From Acidobacteriota bacterium (GTDB taxonomy: Bacteria > Acidobacteriota > Vicinamibacteria > Vicinamibacterales > UBA823), in contig PCAU01000008.1 in the NCBI GenBank assembly GCA_002730735.1, forward strand, positions 188,275 through 252,274: a DNA stretch of 64,000 nucleotides, read 5' to 3'. Shown piece after piece: positions 61,612-64,000 of the stretch. Within the stretch, counting starts at the first letter, position 1; each line of letters starts with the position of its first letter. The notes beneath the pieces were generated by a model. It did no database searches. It saw only the letters and a list, made by a program, of their open reading frames with translations, and was not told where the DNA came from. Position numbers and translations under genes: made by a program.

Positions 61612-63810
61612 ATGACAAAACTTAGTCCTCGTCACCTCAATCGCGTTGCTCTCTGGGTTAGCTTGACGGCTTTTTCTGTCGTGCCTGCAACGGCGAACGA
61701 CTGGCCCGATTGGCGAGGGCCAAATCGTGACGGCACCTCCCTCGAAACTGGTCTGATCGCAACCTGGTCACCAGACGGTGAAAACTTAGCTTGGAGAGTG
61801 CCCTATGGTGGACGCTCCGGCCCGATCGTTAACAACGGACACGTGTACATCCAAAACGCCGTCGGTGAGGGTGAAAACCTCCAAGAACGACTAATGGCGT
61901 TCGACGTGAGTAACGGAGCACTCCTCTGGCAGCACCGGTTTAATGTGTATTTGAGCGACGTGCCGCCTCACCGGGTGGGTTGGGCATCGCCAGTTAGCGA
62001 TGTCGTTACTGGACACCTCTACGTTTTCGGTGCTGGGGGGAGCTTGCTATCCCTTACTGCTCATGGGGAACTACGCTGGGAGCGATCGTTGAACGAAGAG
62101 TTTGGTCTCATTACCACCCACGGTGGGCGCACCGTGTCCCCAGTTCTCGACGGCGACCTAGTGATCATCAGTGGGCTGTCCTCGGGATGGGGCAACCAAG
62201 CAATTGGACGTCACCGCTTCATGGCTTTTCACAAGGACACCGGCGAGACTATCTGGGTAAGCACACCGGGCGGCCGCGCCTTTGACACAACTTATTCAAC
62301 TCCGATTATTAGCGAAGTCGGCGGAACCCGACTCCTCATCGCTGGCGGTGGCGACGGCACCGTCCACGCACTCCAACCGCAAACGGGTCAACCAGTGTGG
62401 AATTTTTCGATGAGTAAACGCGGTATTAATACTGGTGTCGTGATCGCGGGTGACCGAGCTTTCGTCAGCCACGGGGAGGAAAATCTCGATACCAGTGAGA
62501 TGGGATTACTTGCGGCGATCGACGCCACAATAACCGGCGCCCTCGGTTCAGACGCCGTTGCTTGGCAGGTAACCGGCGTTCTCAGCAGTTACTCCTCACC
62601 CGTCATCGACGGTGATCGGATCTACCAAGTAGACAACAGCGCAAACCTGGCAGCCTTCGATACCTCGTCGGGAAGCAAGCTATGGGAATTAAACATCGGC
62701 ACGATTCAACGTGCATCACCGGTTTTGGCAGACGGTAAGCTGTACGTCGGGTCGGTGACAGGACGCTTTTTCGTCCTTGAGCCAAGTCGAGATGGAGCCG
62801 AGATCCTGTCGGAAGTCCAACTAGGCACTGTGACTGAACCCGAAGAATTGTTGGGGTCACCCGCTATCGCGAATGGACGTGTTTATGTCGTCACAGACCG
62901 AGCTCTATACGCGATCGGCCCCAAGGTGCCACGTGTCGAGCGCCGCCTACCGACACCGGCTTCGCTCCCAACGTCAACCGACCCAGTAGCCCATGTCCGT
63001 GTTTCACCGACTGAACTGGTTGTTGAGCCTGGACAGCTGGTGTCGCTTCGAGTCGACCTATTCGATGCACGGGGACAGTTGTTGCCCCAAAGCGAGGTGA
63101 CCTGGGCACTTGATGGGCTTGACGGACGGGTCACGGCCAATGGCGAGTTCCTTGCCGAACCCACTACGGGTGGCCAAGCTGGGTCGGTAACAGCAACGGT
63201 CAATAACGTCACCGGAGGTGCGCGGCTACGGGTGATCCCAGCCCTCCCCAATACATACGATTTCGAAGGAGATGCGCCAGGCAGTTCGCCAGCGTTCTGG
63301 ATTGCGTCAGCCGGAAAATTTGAAGTCCGAGACGTGGATGGTAGTCGCGTTTTGGTTAAGAAATCAGATAACCCGTTCACTCGTCGCGCGCGGGTGTATA
63401 ACGGCGCTGCCCAACTCTCCGACTACACAGTCGAAGCGGACATCTCAGCAATCCAGAGCCGGCGCCAGATGGGTGACGCTGGGGTCAATGCTCAGAGGCA
63501 TACACTGGTCCTGATGGGCAACCATCAGCGGCTGGAACTCCAGACCTGGCAACCCGAGACCGTGCGTACCGTTACAACCCCTTTTGCTTGGGAACCGGAT
63601 ACATGGTACCGCCTAAAGCTCAGCGTCGAGAATCTTGACGATGGTCGTGTCCACGCACGCGGTAAGGTGTGGCCACGTGCCGATGCGGAGCCAGACGACT
63701 GGACCCTGCAGATGGTCGATGAAAATCCGCATCAACAAGGTAGTCCCGGTATTTACGCAAATGCGCCCTTCGAGATCTTTTTCGACAACATCCGAGTGTA
63801 TGAAAACTAG
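61612..63810 (+). CDS. Secreted PQQ-like beta-propeller repeat protein
   Basis: A 732-residue exported protein. The signal peptide ends near VPATAN and is followed by DWPDWRGPNRDGTS, a common opening for this class. The body is a propeller of PQQ-like blades (LMAFDVSNGALLWQH, FHKDTGETIWV, LQPQTGQPVWNF, FDTSSGSKLWELN) with each blade ending in W. A beta-sandwich with Ig-like and concanavalin/laminin-like features follows (about residues 540-730, YTVEADISAIQ, then WYRLKLSVENLDDG). The frame can open at TTG 61603, but ATG 61612 is chosen. No catalytic acid for a quinoprotein dehydrogenase is evident, so a binding role is as likely as enzyme activity. A similar gene starts at 63850. Confidence 0.85.
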   Translation: MTKLSPRHLNRVALWVSLTAFSVVPATANDWPDWRGPNRDGTSLETGLIATWSPDGENLAWRVPYGGRSGPIVNNGHVYIQNAVGEGENLQERLMAFDVSNGALLWQHRFNVYLSDVPPHRVGWASPVSDVVTGHLYVFGAGGSLLSLTAHGELRWERSLNEEFGLITTHGGRTVSPVLDGDLVIISGLSSGWGNQAIGRHRFMAFHKDTGETIWVSTPGGRAFDTTYSTPIISEVGGTRLLIAGGGDGTVHALQPQTGQPVWNFSMSKRGINTGVVIAGDRAFVSHGEENLDTSEMGLLAAIDATITGALGSDAVAWQVTGVLSSYSSPVIDGDRIYQVDNSANLAAFDTSSGSKLWELNIGTIQRASPVLADGKLYVGSVTGRFFVLEPSRDGAEILSEVQLGTVTEPEELLGSPAIANGRVYVVTDRALYAIGPKVPRVERRLPTPASLPTSTDPVAHVRVSPTELVVEPGQLVSLRVDLFDARGQLLPQSEVTWALDGLDGRVTANGEFLAEPTTGGQAGSVTATVNNVTGGARLRVIPALPNTYDFEGDAPGSSPAFWIASAGKFEVRDVDGSRVLVKKSDNPFTRRARVYNGAAQLSDYTVEADISAIQSRRQMGDAGVNAQRHTLVLMGNHQRLELQTWQPETVRTVTTPFAWEPDTWYRLKLSVENLDDGRVHARGKVWPRADAEPDDWTLQMVDENPHQQGSPGIYANAPFEIFFDNIRVYEN

Positions 63811-63849
63811 TAATCAAGCACCGGGTATTTGGAGTAGGAGTTGGTAGTG

Positions 63850-64000
63850 ATGCGACGACGATTGCCTTGGTTCGGCGCCGTTGGTGCGTTCGTTGGTCTA
63901 CTCAACATTTTCGTTGTGGCGCAGGAGTCATCGTCACAACAGAGTGACTGGCCGATGTGGGGCGGGACACCTGACCGAAACATGATTTCAAACATGGTCG
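63850..64000 (+). CDS. PQQ-like repeat protein, 3' partial
   Basis: The window ends 50 codons into this gene. It begins MRRRLPWFGAVGAFVGLL, a signal peptide, followed by QQSDWPMWGGTPDRNMISNMV. That opening is typical of secreted PQQ-like beta-propeller proteins and matches the style of the gene just before. GGAG-type ribosome sequences precede the ATG at 63850. A GTG at 63847 is a less likely start. It is probably in the same transcript as the previous PQQ-like gene, with a gap of about 40 nt. The catalytic part lies beyond the window. Confidence 0.8.
   Translation, partial: MRRRLPWFGAVGAFVGLLNIFVVAQESSSQQSDWPMWGGTPDRNMISNMV

Noticed and set aside
1-64000. CRISPR arrays, insertion sequences or prophage
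   Set aside because: No regularly spaced direct repeats, transposase motifs or phage structural genes were found.

Overview
The window looks like a stretch of chromosome from an Acidobacteriota member, probably a marine or soil relative of Vicinamibacteria. This is inferred from gene content, not from a marker-gene tree. The pointers are an Oar-like TonB-dependent receptor with an N-terminal carboxypeptidase-regulatory domain, a VWFA-related acidobacterial-type protein, several PD40/TolB-like and PQQ-like beta-propeller proteins, many secreted peptidases, and frequent GTG/TTG starts behind GGAGG-type ribosome binding sites. There are no rRNA genes, CRISPR arrays, insertion sequences or phage genes, and I recognise no tRNA gene. 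Both edges cut genes.

Layout. 1-4.6 kb: a 5'-truncated S9 peptidase and a large HExxH metalloprotease. 4.6-9.8 kb (minus): an overlapping operon of DUF885 lipoprotein, PhoD-like phosphatase, DadA-like oxidoreductase and LOG-family protein. 10-15 kb: alpha/beta hydrolase, VWA protein, a seven-repeat secreted propeller and an M20 amidohydrolase. 15-20 kb (minus): PD40 protein, M28-PDZ peptidase, small membrane protein and ALDH7-type dehydrogenase. 20.4-25.3 kb: thioredoxin-fold protein, Aat, ApaG, MFS, NhaP-type antiporter and a small lipoprotein. 25.6-33.4 kb (minus): S9 peptidase, MFS and a 1412-residue M14 carboxypeptidase. 33.5-38.3 kb: Tat-exported sugar isomerase-like protein, AP-superfamily hydrolase, secreted alpha/beta hydrolase, a decayed VOC gene and a Tat-exported DAO-family enzyme. 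38.4-49.6 kb: DGQHR protein, PD40-CehA fusion, small charged protein, FTR1 permease, M19 dipeptidase, exported TenA, HEAT-DUF349 protein and cyclophilin. 49.7-56 kb: Nudix CoA pyrophosphatase, topoisomerase IV A and B, CNNM/CBS protein. 56-64 kb: D-cysteine desulfhydrase with a coupled tiny secreted peptide, cyclase-family lipoprotein, frameshifted Oar-like receptor and two PQQ-like proteins.

Most of the window encodes envelope-targeted degradation: S9 (two), HExxH metalloprotease, M28, M14, M19 and DUF885 enzymes, together with uptake and D-amino-acid enzymes (DadA-like, exported DAO-like, D-cysteine desulfhydrase, N-carbamoyl amino-acid hydrolase type M20). This fits a peptide-scavenging heterotroph. 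The more unusual items are a secreted TenA with its full active site, a 43-residue secreted peptide translationally coupled to a D-cysteine desulfhydrase, the M14 protein built from two internal duplications, a Fur-like operator over the FTR1 promoter, a hairpin over the start region of the antiporter gene, and a VOC gene broken by an internal deletion. I found no clear new multi-gene defence or biosynthetic system.
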